Shown here: piece by piece, positions 1 through 8,568 of the stretch
Numbering within the stretch: position 1 is the first letter of the stretch
Layout of the letters: every line of letters starts with the position of its first letter
IMG/VR virus record: IMGVR_UViG_3300028384_000575
Coordinates: 1-26,179 of that record
DNA length: 26,179 nucleotides
Source of the DNA: a virus
Reading direction: 5' to 3' (one strand)
The notes under the pieces: model-generated
Seen by the model: the letters and a program-made list of their open reading frames with translations, nothing else
Database searches by the model: none
What the model was told of the DNA's origin: nothing
Made by a program: the position numbers and the translations under genes

Positions 1-776
1 TGACCTGCAGCAATTCCTTGTTGTTGCGCTCCAAGTGCTGCAGAAACAGATGGTGTTGTATATAATGATTGTCGTTGTTGTGGAGTAAGGTTTCTTCTGA
101 ATTGTCTATAACCACCTTTACCTGAAACTGACATATCCTTAAATTGAGCAACATCAATTCCTTGAGCCGAAAGGCTTTTTATTTCATCAGCTGTATAATC
201 AGCTGAACCTAATGCGCCAAGTTCATTCTTAGCACTTCTTCCATAGGCTTCTATACCACTTCCTATGGTTGCAAGAGTTCCTAAACCTGATTGTATAGCA
301 CTCATTGTTGCTTGTTGTTGCACTTGCTCAGCCTGAGCTGCTGCACGTTGCGCTCCTTCAGCTTGGCCAAGTCTAAGCTGTGCCATAAGGTCTGCGCTTT
401 TTTCTTCTCTTCCAAGTATAGCTCTTTCTCTTGCATCAAGTCTTTGACCATATTCTCCTGCAATACCTCTTGCTGCTCTTTGAGCTAACATAAGGTCTTT
501 ACCTGCTCCTGCCGATGCATATCTAACATCCGCTTCAGCCAATGCTTTTTGCTTAGTTGCTATTTGTTCATTTAAAACATCTAAACGAAGGTCTATATCG
601 CCTTTACGAACAGACATCTCTTCAAAAGGGTTTAAGTTTATTTGAGCTTCAGCTTCCGCTGTTAGTCTTTGAGCATCTCTTTGAGCTTGTCTTTTTTCTT
701 TTGCTGCTGCTCCTGCTTGAGATGCTGACATAGCTGTAGATGCTATTCCTACAACTGCTCCTGTTACTGCTGCCAT
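1..776 (-). CDS. Internal virion (DNA-ejection) protein, N-terminal part, cut by window edge
   Basis: The frame opens at an ATG at 776 (MAAVTGAVVGIASTAMSASQ) and stays open for 258 codons to the window edge, so the C-terminus is missing. Residues 2-18 form an Ala/Val/Gly-rich hydrophobic stretch. The rest is a long Ala/Gln/Arg/Glu-rich helical protein with heptad-like segments and runs such as AQAEQVQQQAT, followed near residue 165 by a Gly/Ser-rich region. Long Ala/Gln-rich helical proteins encoded after the tail genes of podoviruses are usually internal core or ejection proteins (T7 gp14-16-like). That role is inferred from composition and position, not from a diagnostic motif. The ATG lies one base past the stop of the GNAT gene, so it is probably co-transcribed with it. 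The gene itself is well supported; the function is moderate. Confidence 0.75.
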   Translation of the reverse strand, partial: MAAVTGAVVGIASTAMSASQAGAAAKEKRQAQRDAQRLTAEAEAQINLNPFEEMSVRKGDIDLRLDVLNEQIATKQKALAEADVRYASAGAGKDLMLAQRAARGIAGEYGQRLDARERAILGREEKSADLMAQLRLGQAEGAQRAAAQAEQVQQQATMSAIQSGLGTLATIGSGIEAYGRSAKNELGALGSADYTADEIKSLSAQGIDVAQFKDMSVSGKGGYRQFRRNLTPQQRQSLYTTPSVSAALGAQQQGIAAG

Positions 777-777
777 A

Positions 778-1188
778 CTATAATATTTTTATCATTTCGT
801 GTGTGTATGAATCTCCTTTTTTATAACCCAATGATTCGTATTTTTCTATCAAACTCTTGTGTTTTATTAAAGCATATACATACTTGTATCCATTTTTTTC
901 ACATACGTTTGTTAACGCATCTATAAGAAACTCAATAGCAAGTGAACGATTTGGTTTTTCTCTGTATTCTTTATTAGATATAATCCAATCAACCCACGCT
1001 GCTTTTGAATTAGTTGTATATAAAAACCCTGCACAAACAGGTATATCATCATCCATAATCATAAGACCACTCTCGGCATTATTAGGCAGAAAATCTTTTG
1101 ATGGAGCTGTCCAACCCCAATCATCCCACCATTTTACCAATATATCATCATAATCTGATGATTTTAGTTGTCTTATATTTAATTTCAT
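778..1188 (-). CDS. GNAT-family N-acetyltransferase-like protein
   Basis: A 136-aa protein with the layout of a GCN5-related acetyltransferase. It has an N-terminal strand and helix (MKLNIRQLKSSDYDDI), then a Trp-rich stretch (KWWDDWGW), a central pair of strands (GLMIMDDDIPVCAGFLYTT, WVDWIISN), the segment before the acetyl-CoA site (EYREKPNRSLAIEFLI, residues ~75-90), and a C-terminal half ending in the typical LIEKYESLGYKKG (residues ~112-124). The usual Q/RxxGxG/A loop is weak here (REKPNRS), so catalytic competence is uncertain. Proteins like this recur among marine phage structural genes; substrate unknown. It lies between tail genes and the internal virion gene, and has its own promoter whose -7 element ends only 7 bases before the ATG. 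Likely a host-modifying or virion-modifying enzyme, though a non-catalytic role is possible. Confidence 0.72.
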   Translation of the reverse strand: MKLNIRQLKSSDYDDILVKWWDDWGWTAPSKDFLPNNAESGLMIMDDDIPVCAGFLYTTNSKAAWVDWIISNKEYREKPNRSLAIEFLIDALTNVCEKNGYKYVYALIKHKSLIEKYESLGYKKGDSYTHEMIKIL

Positions 1189-1195
1189 TTCCCTA

Positions 1196-1203
1196 CAAAG
1201 ATA
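1196..1203 (-). promoter_or_regulatory. Flavobacterial-type promoter (-7 element) for the GNAT gene
   Basis: On the minus strand this reads TATCTTTG, followed by TAG, matching the Bacteroidetes -7 consensus TAnnTTTG. A TTG lies 24 bases upstream (1228-1230), slightly beyond the usual 17-23. The same 11 bases TATCTTTGTAG occur at 9522-9532 and 21113-21123. Transcription would begin around 1188-1191, essentially at the ATG, so the mRNA would be leaderless or nearly so. Confidence 0.6.
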
Positions 1204-1209
1204 CTAATT

Positions 1210-2019
1210 TTAGGGGAAACTTTTCATCAAGTCTGTTTTTACAGCGAATAACTCAGTTGCTGATGTAGAATCATTCTCTAATACGAACTCACAGTAATGT
1301 CCTAAGACACCGTGTGATTCAGCAGTTGAGTTTTTAATATATAAGAAGTATGCATCCTGAATAGGAATTGGTGTTACAGCTCCCGGTATTGATGCGTCTA
1401 ATACAATCTGATTAATACCATTTACCAAGTCAACATTTACAGATGTAATTTCTCCTGCAAGTTGAGGACTACTATAAGCAGGTGTATCTGTTGGGAGTGT
1501 GAAGTATGCGTAATCACCAACACTAACAATGCTACCTATACCAACGCTAACTGCGAAGTTTAGTTCAGGTGCTGATGAAGTACCACCAACACTTGTTGTT
1601 CTACCTAAACCATTCAATGAGCGTAGTTCAAACTCTTCCTCTGTTGCAGGTATTGGTGATGTAGTTCTTACAAAAGCAAACCAAGAGCCTTCTTTTTTTT
1701 CAAACCATGAATCAGATATGTTTCCTGTAGTTTGAATATCAGTTGTTATTGTTGCTGACCAAGCATCATCGGCTTCTAAAACTATTGTTTTAAATAGTTT
1801 ATTCTCAAGTGGTGTTTCATTAAAGACACTCGTTATCGTTGAGGTATACTGCTGACCATAAAAATTATTTCTCGTCTCGTTAGTATTATGTCTCCACAAA
1901 TTTCCACCCTTAAATGAATAAAAAAACTGATTCATACCCATCATAAAATCAGGATAATAAGAGTAAAATGATGGCCATCCCTTTGAGGATTCGCTATATG
2001 TTAATGTGTAATTAGGCAT
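1210..2019 (-). CDS. Distal tail / virion structural protein
   Basis: A 269-aa protein beginning MPNYTLTYSESSKGWPSFYS. I chose the ATG at 2019 over one at 2046: the later start lies 11 bases past the preceding stop and behind an A/T-rich leader, whereas the earlier one adds a basic tail that overlaps the upstream gene by 16 bases. The N-terminal ~60 residues hold an aromatic motif (WPSFYSYYPDFMMGMN, then FYSFKGGNLWRHN and RNNFYG) that I recognise from tail proteins of Bacteroidetes podoviruses, including crAss-like phages, usually encoded just after the nozzle gene. The remainder is beta-rich with many Thr/Ser and no enzyme motif. Position after the nozzle gene and the 320-aa protein supports a role at the tail tip or nozzle. 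Exact role unknown. Confidence 0.7.
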   Translation of the reverse strand: MPNYTLTYSESSKGWPSFYSYYPDFMMGMNQFFYSFKGGNLWRHNTNETRNNFYGQQYTSTITSVFNETPLENKLFKTIVLEADDAWSATITTDIQTTGNISDSWFEKKEGSWFAFVRTTSPIPATEEEFELRSLNGLGRTTSVGGTSSAPELNFAVSVGIGSIVSVGDYAYFTLPTDTPAYSSPQLAGEITSVNVDLVNGINQIVLDASIPGAVTPIPIQDAYFLYIKNSTAESHGVLGHYCEFVLENDSTSATELFAVKTDLMKSFP

Positions 2020-2030
2020 AATTATTTTTT

Positions 2031-2993
2031 TTAGGTTAGGATACAAGAACCTGTTTCAACTACTATTCCGTATTCTACTTTAATATAAATATTATTATCC
2101 ATTATGTAATAATTAGATGAGCTTGTATCATTTAACAAATTAGCACCATCACTATCTGAAAATACATAATTACCAACGATAGGCCTTGTGTTTGTGTCAA
2201 CTATAAAATTATCTGATATTCCATCTCGAGTTGCATTTCTTGCGAAGTAATAAGTTTGAGTTGCAGTATTACAATTAGCATTAAGTTGAGGCCCTGAAGC
2301 AGTAAATGATGGTAGAGCTGTTGGACAATTAACATCCCATATAAAGAAAGTGCCTGTCAGAGGTGCAAACATTTCTAACTGTAAAGTATTATTTACAGTA
2401 TTTGTTTTTGGTATTACCATTGTAAACGTCTCAGCTTCTCTTGTATCATCCTGATTTGATGTAACTGTAATGGTTCTTGTTGTACCTTGATTTACATACG
2501 TTCCTGCTTCAAGCTCGTATTCAGTAACATTATTATATGGACTGCCTGAAAAAGGGTTATCAGCTCCAAAATAAGTTGGAAGACCTGTTCCCGAGTTATT
2601 AACCCTTCCTATAGGTGTTGAGCTATTATTATTAAATGTTAATGTGTTATATGTATTAGTTCCTAATGTAGCTAATACTCCATCAGGTATAGTTGAACCA
2701 ACATAAAAATAAATAACTACAGCTCCAACATCTGAAGGTGTTCCTCCTAATTCAATATTAGCATTAAAGTATCCGCTACCTGAGAACGATGCAGGAATAA
2801 TATCACCACAAGCTGCAGCGCAAGAAGGGCAGGTTGTAGGCGGTAGTAATAAACCGCTTACCTGCTCTCGAACATCTGTTCCGCTTGAATAAAAACCATC
2901 AGATGCTTTTGTGGTTAATTGAATATCGGTGTAAACAGCAGTTGCATCAAGCAATGTGTCTCCATCTAAATAGTATGTACTTCTTATTGCCAT
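2031..2993 (-). CDS. Beta-rich tail/virion structural protein with Cys cluster
   Basis: A 320-aa protein, rich in Thr, Asn and Ser and predicted almost entirely beta. The N-terminal module (residues 1-50, with AVYTDIQLTTKASDGFYSSG) has the form of short attachment modules seen in tail proteins of marine phages. It is followed by a cysteine cluster, TTCPSCAAACGD (residues ~53-64). The middle and C-terminal parts hold Ig-like strand patterns (RTITVTSNQDDTREAETFTMV) and another Cys-bearing segment (NCNTATQTYYFARNAT). There is no signal peptide, so the cysteines sit in a cytoplasmically assembled protein and may bind metal or form disulphides after release. The gene ends 11 bases before the next start and begins 10 bases after the nozzle stop. 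A tail appendage or adhesin role is inferred. Confidence 0.65.
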   Translation of the reverse strand: MAIRSTYYLDGDTLLDATAVYTDIQLTTKASDGFYSSGTDVREQVSGLLLPPTTCPSCAAACGDIIPASFSGSGYFNANIELGGTPSDVGAVVIYFYVGSTIPDGVLATLGTNTYNTLTFNNNSSTPIGRVNNSGTGLPTYFGADNPFSGSPYNNVTEYELEAGTYVNQGTTRTITVTSNQDDTREAETFTMVIPKTNTVNNTLQLEMFAPLTGTFFIWDVNCPTALPSFTASGPQLNANCNTATQTYYFARNATRDGISDNFIVDTNTRPIVGNYVFSDSDGANLLNDTSSSNYYIMDNNIYIKVEYGIVVETGSCILT

Positions 2994-3003
2994 ATATTAA
3001 ATT

Positions 3004-6000
3004 TTAAACAAATTCTTCCTCTTCGTCTTCGTCTTCACATTGACAACAAACATCTTTTGGTGAAGTTCCAAAGCATAACTCTTCTTGTTCTCCGTTTCTG
3101 TAATCGTATATTAAATATAAATATTGTTCATCAGTATCAGGCATATTGAAAGTGGCTTCAAATGTATTCGGCCCTCCTGTTATTGGAGTAGCTTCAGTAG
3201 CCAACCCTAATAGTGTACTTATTTCAGATACTGTATTATTATATAATGTATTACTTCTGTGATAATAGAATTTATCAACACTACTATTAAACTCAAAGTT
3301 GTCTTGTGGCTCTATCTTATTTGATATAATAGAAACTACCGCTGAGTCTGCAGGAATGATACCTGCTCCTTGTGGGCCTGTAACTGTTTCGTACATAGAA
3401 ACCAAAGGATTAGCATTTCCTGACAAGAAATCCATTTGCATACTATGTAGTGGCGATATGTATACGCCATCAGTCCATCTATATTCATTGTGAATAAATT
3501 GCCCTGCTTCAGCTTGCGATGTGACTCCAATAAGAACTATAGTAATCTCCTGAGCATCAGGACAACTAACAGTAACCTCAACGACTGCAGTTCCTGTAGC
3601 TGCAGATATTTCTATATTGGCTTCATCCTGTCCGACTACATCTTTATCAAATGTAAAACTACCTGATGTGCTTACATTCCCTGATGAAGTTGTTGTTCCA
3701 TCGTATGTAGCATCTATATTAATTGTGCTACTAACTGATTGAATGTTATAAGAAATCGTAACATCACCAACAAGTTCACCTACATTAACACAATATGTTG
3801 TGTCAGTTCCTGCTGTAATATTATAAGTTCTTGTTACACCACAATCGATACACTCTTCTTCTACAGGTAATTCTATATCATTAGATGACAAAACATATTC
3901 ATTCATATAAGGGTCAAAAGCTCCTAATTTATGAGTGTTAAATGAATCAATAAATAAATCTCTATACCAAGAACGCATCCCGAACTCCGATATAACCATA
4001 AGCTGTTCGTTCTGATAATTAGAACCATTAAGTTCTAATACAGCTCCTCTCTTGGCATCTGTAAAGTATTTTTTAGAACCCCACTCAGCATAGCTTTCAG
4101 GGTTATGGCTCATACCAAAGTTTTCTATACGAGCTATTTGTGTACCTAAAACTTCAGGTACAGATGTAATAGAACCTCCTGCAGATGAATCTGATAGTAA
4201 GTTCTTACCCTGTAACACATAAGATATTTTGTCTTCTTGAAATGTTAATACATCAGTTTCTCTACCAACTAATCTTTGTATAGGCCCAAAAGAATCCTCA
4301 AGAACCTTAAAGTTTAGCTGACCTAAATTAAATGAGTTCAACTTATTAATATTGGACTCATCATTGAATACACCGCTATATGTAATATCAGAATCTCTAT
4401 TAGCTCTTTTGTATTCTTGAGATGAAGTTGTGAATACTCTATTACCCAACTCTAATTTCCTACCTGTTATAGAGTCCTTTATTTTGTAACTCTCTACACC
4501 ATTTCCAAACGATATACAATTATAGAAATCTGTTAAAACAATAGCAGGTTGTGAAGCAGTTTGGTCTTGAGTATTACCCTCGTGGAATCCACTTGTTATT
4601 GGAAATGAATCAGATGATTCATACCATGTGTCAGGTAAAGACTCTCTTGGTTTAGTTTCAAATACTAAAGTGCTTTCAGCTCTAACAACTTCAATATTCA
4701 TTCTTATTCTTGAGCGTTTTTTATTGCTTGTGCCACCTGACTGTATACCAACAAATCCAAGTGCTAATCTACCATCGTCACTTCCTACAGGAGAATATCT
4801 TAAAAATTGTAAGTTTAAATCACAGAATGTTTGAGATATACTATTCAACCCTGTTGTGTTAATTGATGAATTATATATTACTCCTTGCTCACACTCTCCA
4901 CAATCAACATCAGATATAGCTGCTGCTTCTAATGCTCCAATTGCATTATCGCCATCCCACCATTCTTTAAAATTATCATAGTCATTTGATGCTATCATGT
5001 TGACTGTAGATGCCCAATACCTTCTTTCAACAGCAGATGTTCCACAGTTTTTACCTATTCTTTCTGCGTATATTTCAATTTTAATTCTTGAGTTAGCAGG
5101 AACATCATAATCATAATATTCTCCACCATCCTTTTTTAAATTGACAGTATAAGCCATTCTTGGATAACTACCTTTATCTTTTTCTTGGTCACTAAATGTG
5201 CCATAAGCAATTGTAGAATCTTCTGAAAAAACAGCTGAAAAATTCCTTGGTTTCATCTTCATATAGACACCACCTAAAACAGGGATGTCATTATCATCCG
5301 AATCCTGTGGTGCAGGAGATAAAAAGTCAGGTGCTTTTGTGTCCTTCTCTAATACAGTAGCTGTTACACAATTGTTTAAAGGGCCTTGTGTATCACTCTT
5401 CACAAAATAAGTATCACCTTCATTTACCTTAGCAGCATTTTCGCCTTCCAATAAAAAGTATACTGAGTTACTTGTAACATCCTCATAGAATATATTTGTA
5501 TAAATAGTTTCGTATGTATCCTTGTCAGGCTTTATACAAAATTTATATCGTGTTGCCCATTCAGGTGGTTTTTGTTGAGTTGGTATTGTAACCTGAATCT
5601 GATTTCTTGTATCTGAGTTAGAACAAGGAACGTGAACTGTATTATTAGGACTTACTAAAGCTGTGGTTGCTCTATTAAACTCATCCATATAAATCATACC
5701 AACCTCGTAATCTCTATTACTATGTAGACTTGTTGGATTCCCAATCTCCCTGTATTCTGCTGATGTAAAAGTTATAGTATAATACTCATAAACTGTCTGA
5801 GTAGGACTTGTTAAACTATCTACAAATTTCATTGCAGGAATCTGAAGTCCAATAATGTCACTCGATGGTGACGTTACGATGCTTATAGGTTCATTAGCAT
5901 TGTTAATTCCACTCTGAACTTTTATTAAGCTATCTAAATTATTAGGTACATTACAATTAAACTCATCTGTAAATGTAGAACCCGAACAAGAATCCTCTAC

Positions 6001-7653
6001 AGACCTTATACTTGTTGAGCTATATACCGCATAATTTTCAGGTGTTGCTGTAAATATATCATCAGAAAGAGTAAGTTGAGTTTCTGAATCTACTGATGTT
6101 ACAATAGTTGATTCGTTTGTGGATTCATTAGTTACTAAAGAATTAACGGTTGTACCATCAGCTATAAAAGTAGCTGAAGAATCAATAAGTTTATTAGCTA
6201 TTACCGATGTATTACTTCCTGAAGATGTTAAATTTATAGTACCAATTTTTCTTACAAAATCATCATCCGTTGCAAGTTCATAAACACTATTAAAATCTCG
6301 CTGTAGAATATAATCAAATTGAATATCTATAGCAGAAGTTTCCTCTGTAGGAAAAGGTGTATCACCTGCAAAACTGTCATGTTCAAATCTTATTTCAAAA
6401 GATAATGTAGCGCCTGTAACTAAATCTTGTCCTGTTAAATCAAATTCAGCTATTGAATCAGTTACAGTAATTGTACTACCAAAAGAATAATCACCATCAT
6501 CTAAAGTTGTAGTTAAATCATTCTCACCAATATCATCAGTTATTAAGTTTGTTGTGTACTCAAACTTAACAGGTATATCATTCTCATCAACTAAGTCGTA
6601 GCCATCTGTATAATTTCCATACATAAGGCGATTACCCATAATGGTTTGAGCTTTTGCTGTGTGGGGTACATTATCGTATAACCTAATTATTTCAGCATCA
6701 TCTAATATGGTGTATATCTTACTGTTAGTAAAAGTATATGTATAATCTGTGTCATTAGCCAATCCTAAATCAGCCTTATCTAATGACTCTATAATTTTAA
6801 TTATAGGGTCATCCATATCTTTAAACAATAAATCTATACCAACAACTAACGGGCCTCCTGAGTTGTATGTTATCACACACTCATTAGCAAAGTTTTCCAT
6901 CCCACTATTTAGATAAGATGAGGTATCAAAAAGAAAGTTTTTAGGTAAGAATGCAGGTTCACTAAACTGAGATGTTGCTGAGTATTCATTATCAGCGTAC
7001 TTATATCTGTACGCAAAACAAATAAATCTATCTTCTAAAAAATTATCCTCAGATGTGTTAGTTGATGGTGCAATAGCAGGAGATGTTACAGGTGGTTTTT
7101 TTATAACCATTAACTGCTCCGCTGTAATCTCATCAATATTAGAGACAGGATTAGGATAGTTTCTTGTTACATTTATATTTCTTGGAGGATTTAAATCATC
7201 CGTAAAAAATAATAAATCATCAACTATATTAACGCCTGTAATTAAATAATCAGAATCAAAGTTTAATGTTGTATTTACTCCTCCACCATCATCTATACTA
7301 ATAACGTGATATGTTAGTACACCATTGTTTACATTATATGATACAATCATATCTAACTTTCCTGTTGCTCCAACAGAAAAATTTGGGTCGTGTACAAACC
7401 AATACATTGTTTCGTGTATACCATCCTCCAATGCGCCAATACATTTGGCGTTATTACTTAGGTTAGTACCATTAAACTGTAAAGTTGTAAGTCGTTCATT
7501 ACCCTTAGCATTCTCAACAGAACCTATTTCAGAGGCTTCTGTAGAACCTAAACGTACATTTAAACCATCGACATACTCCCCGTTTGGAACGAGTCGTTCA
7601 TCGACACTTTTATTCATGCGACCTTGTATAAAATTTCTTTGAATCTTTGCCAT
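3004..7653 (-). CDS. Tail nozzle protein, T7 gp12-like (tail tubular protein B / stabilisation protein)
   Basis: At 1549 residues this is the largest gene in the window. Its start, MAKIQRNFIQGRMNKSVDER followed by LVPNGEYVDGLN and the SEIGSVENAKGN segment, is the signature of the podovirus nozzle/stabilisation protein found in marine Bacteroidetes phages and crAss-like phages. That family folds as beta-propeller and fibronectin-like domains around the exit channel for DNA. T7 gp12 is about 790 aa, so this version is roughly doubled by inserted beta domains. One insert is residues 477-546 (SSGSNTSV to YAVYSS), which also occurs in the upstream ring/adaptor gene. Cysteine pairs occur at DCGEC (~918) and CIDCG (~1266). 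The C-terminus is DVCCQC followed by a run of Asp/Glu. It lies one base from the preceding 301-aa gene. Confidence in the family is good; the domain boundaries are approximate. Confidence 0.82.
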   Translation of the reverse strand: MAKIQRNFIQGRMNKSVDERLVPNGEYVDGLNVRLGSTEASEIGSVENAKGNERLTTLQFNGTNLSNNAKCIGALEDGIHETMYWFVHDPNFSVGATGKLDMIVSYNVNNGVLTYHVISIDDGGGVNTTLNFDSDYLITGVNIVDDLLFFTDDLNPPRNINVTRNYPNPVSNIDEITAEQLMVIKKPPVTSPAIAPSTNTSEDNFLEDRFICFAYRYKYADNEYSATSQFSEPAFLPKNFLFDTSSYLNSGMENFANECVITYNSGGPLVVGIDLLFKDMDDPIIKIIESLDKADLGLANDTDYTYTFTNSKIYTILDDAEIIRLYDNVPHTAKAQTIMGNRLMYGNYTDGYDLVDENDIPVKFEYTTNLITDDIGENDLTTTLDDGDYSFGSTITVTDSIAEFDLTGQDLVTGATLSFEIRFEHDSFAGDTPFPTEETSAIDIQFDYILQRDFNSVYELATDDDFVRKIGTINLTSSGSNTSVIANKLIDSSATFIADGTTVNSLVTNESTNESTIVTSVDSETQLTLSDDIFTATPENYAVYSSTSIRSVEDSCSGSTFTDEFNCNVPNNLDSLIKVQSGINNANEPISIVTSPSSDIIGLQIPAMKFVDSLTSPTQTVYEYYTITFTSAEYREIGNPTSLHSNRDYEVGMIYMDEFNRATTALVSPNNTVHVPCSNSDTRNQIQVTIPTQQKPPEWATRYKFCIKPDKDTYETIYTNIFYEDVTSNSVYFLLEGENAAKVNEGDTYFVKSDTQGPLNNCVTATVLEKDTKAPDFLSPAPQDSDDNDIPVLGGVYMKMKPRNFSAVFSEDSTIAYGTFSDQEKDKGSYPRMAYTVNLKKDGGEYYDYDVPANSRIKIEIYAERIGKNCGTSAVERRYWASTVNMIASNDYDNFKEWWDGDNAIGALEAAAISDVDCGECEQGVIYNSSINTTGLNSISQTFCDLNLQFLRYSPVGSDDGRLALGFVGIQSGGTSNKKRSRIRMNIEVVRAESTLVFETKPRESLPDTWYESSDSFPITSGFHEGNTQDQTASQPAIVLTDFYNCISFGNGVESYKIKDSITGRKLELGNRVFTTSSQEYKRANRDSDITYSGVFNDESNINKLNSFNLGQLNFKVLEDSFGPIQRLVGRETDVLTFQEDKISYVLQGKNLLSDSSAGGSITSVPEVLGTQIARIENFGMSHNPESYAEWGSKKYFTDAKRGAVLELNGSNYQNEQLMVISEFGMRSWYRDLFIDSFNTHKLGAFDPYMNEYVLSSNDIELPVEEECIDCGVTRTYNITAGTDTTYCVNVGELVGDVTISYNIQSVSSTINIDATYDGTTTSSGNVSTSGSFTFDKDVVGQDEANIEISAATGTAVVEVTVSCPDAQEITIVLIGVTSQAEAGQFIHNEYRWTDGVYISPLHSMQMDFLSGNANPLVSMYETVTGPQGAGIIPADSAVVSIISNKIEPQDNFEFNSSVDKFYYHRSNTLYNNTVSEISTLLGLATEATPITGGPNTFEATFNMPDTDEQYLYLIYDYRNGEQEELCFGTSPKDVCCQCEDEDEEEEFV

Positions 7654-7654
7654 A

Positions 7655-8560
7655 TTATTTCAGCCACTTATCCATACCTCTCAAACTCATTAACAATCTG
7701 CCGGGATGAATATTACTAATTCTAATTTTTGCATTTCTAAGTAGAGCTGTCTTTCTTCTTCTTGCTCTATTTATAATGTACTCTTGAACACCGAGTTTAG
7801 AATTAAGAATGGCGTACTCAATATATGCGTATATGTAATCCTCAAATAACTTATTAACACTTATATCCGCTTCACTACCATTCTCCATTCCATCAGAAAC
7901 GTACTCAATCACACAGCTTTTACCTGCCATGCTTGAGCTAAAGTTTATAACCCCTGTTTTTTTATCTATTCTAAATGTAGGATTCTGATTAGCTGTCTCT
8001 GTGTTTAATCCAAATCTTGCACCTACAGCATAATCAAAATACCAATAACCATCATACATATAACCATACTGTCCATTAAACTGACTGTTTTGGTTTAAGT
8101 AGATACTTTTTTTAGTTCCTTTAATTCTATCAAAATCTAACTCAGAGAACTCAGGTTTTAATATATTACCATCTTGGTCAAACAGTATATTAGCATCATT
8201 GTCCTGAAGGTACGCATCGCTGCTGAAAGCCTGAATATTCTCAGTCATAGGGAATAGAACACCATCCTCATATAAGGATATCCTAACCCAATTAACAAAA
8301 TCCGATGGAAGAACAAACCTTAGTTGGTCTGATACATCAAGTTGTAACACTTTTATTTCTTTAAAAGCATCGTAGTTTAGTTCTTGTATACCACGCTTAG
8401 CGTGAAACAATATCTTATATCTTTCCTCATTATTTACAAGAGAATGATTACCTGAATACATCAACATAAAGTTGTTAACTATATCAGCTAAACTGACATA
8501 TTGATACGAGCCATAATTAGACTCGTTAGTGTAGTAATCAAATTGTGATATATAAGCCAT
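7655..8560 (-). CDS. Head-tail connector / tail ring protein (T7 gp11-like role)
   Basis: A 301-aa protein. Residues ~45-105 (ERYKILFHAKRGIQELNYDA, then a strand, then FVLPSDFVNWVRISLY) give the helix plus LPxDF/Y pattern that I associate with tail-ring or tail tubular A-type proteins encoded directly before the nozzle gene in podoviruses. The middle is aromatic (YGYMYDGYWYFDYAVGARFG). The C-terminal ~80 residues are helical and end in a basic tail (RARRRKTALLRNAKIR). It sits between the 312-aa connector candidate and the nozzle, and the stop is followed by a single base before the nozzle ATG. Function is inferred from position and fold pattern; it could instead be the upper adaptor, with the 312-aa protein as the lower ring. 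Confidence 0.62.
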   Translation of the reverse strand: MAYISQFDYYTNESNYGSYQYVSLADIVNNFMLMYSGNHSLVNNEERYKILFHAKRGIQELNYDAFKEIKVLQLDVSDQLRFVLPSDFVNWVRISLYEDGVLFPMTENIQAFSSDAYLQDNDANILFDQDGNILKPEFSELDFDRIKGTKKSIYLNQNSQFNGQYGYMYDGYWYFDYAVGARFGLNTETANQNPTFRIDKKTGVINFSSSMAGKSCVIEYVSDGMENGSEADISVNKLFEDYIYAYIEYAILNSKLGVQEYIINRARRRKTALLRNAKIRISNIHPGRLLMSLRGMDKWLK

Positions 8561-8568
8561 GTCTTATT

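Noticed and set aside
291-488. Plus-strand 65-codon frame
   Set aside because: It lies antisense within the internal virion gene, which is open throughout; its Leu/Ser/Cys-rich composition is typical of a mirror frame.
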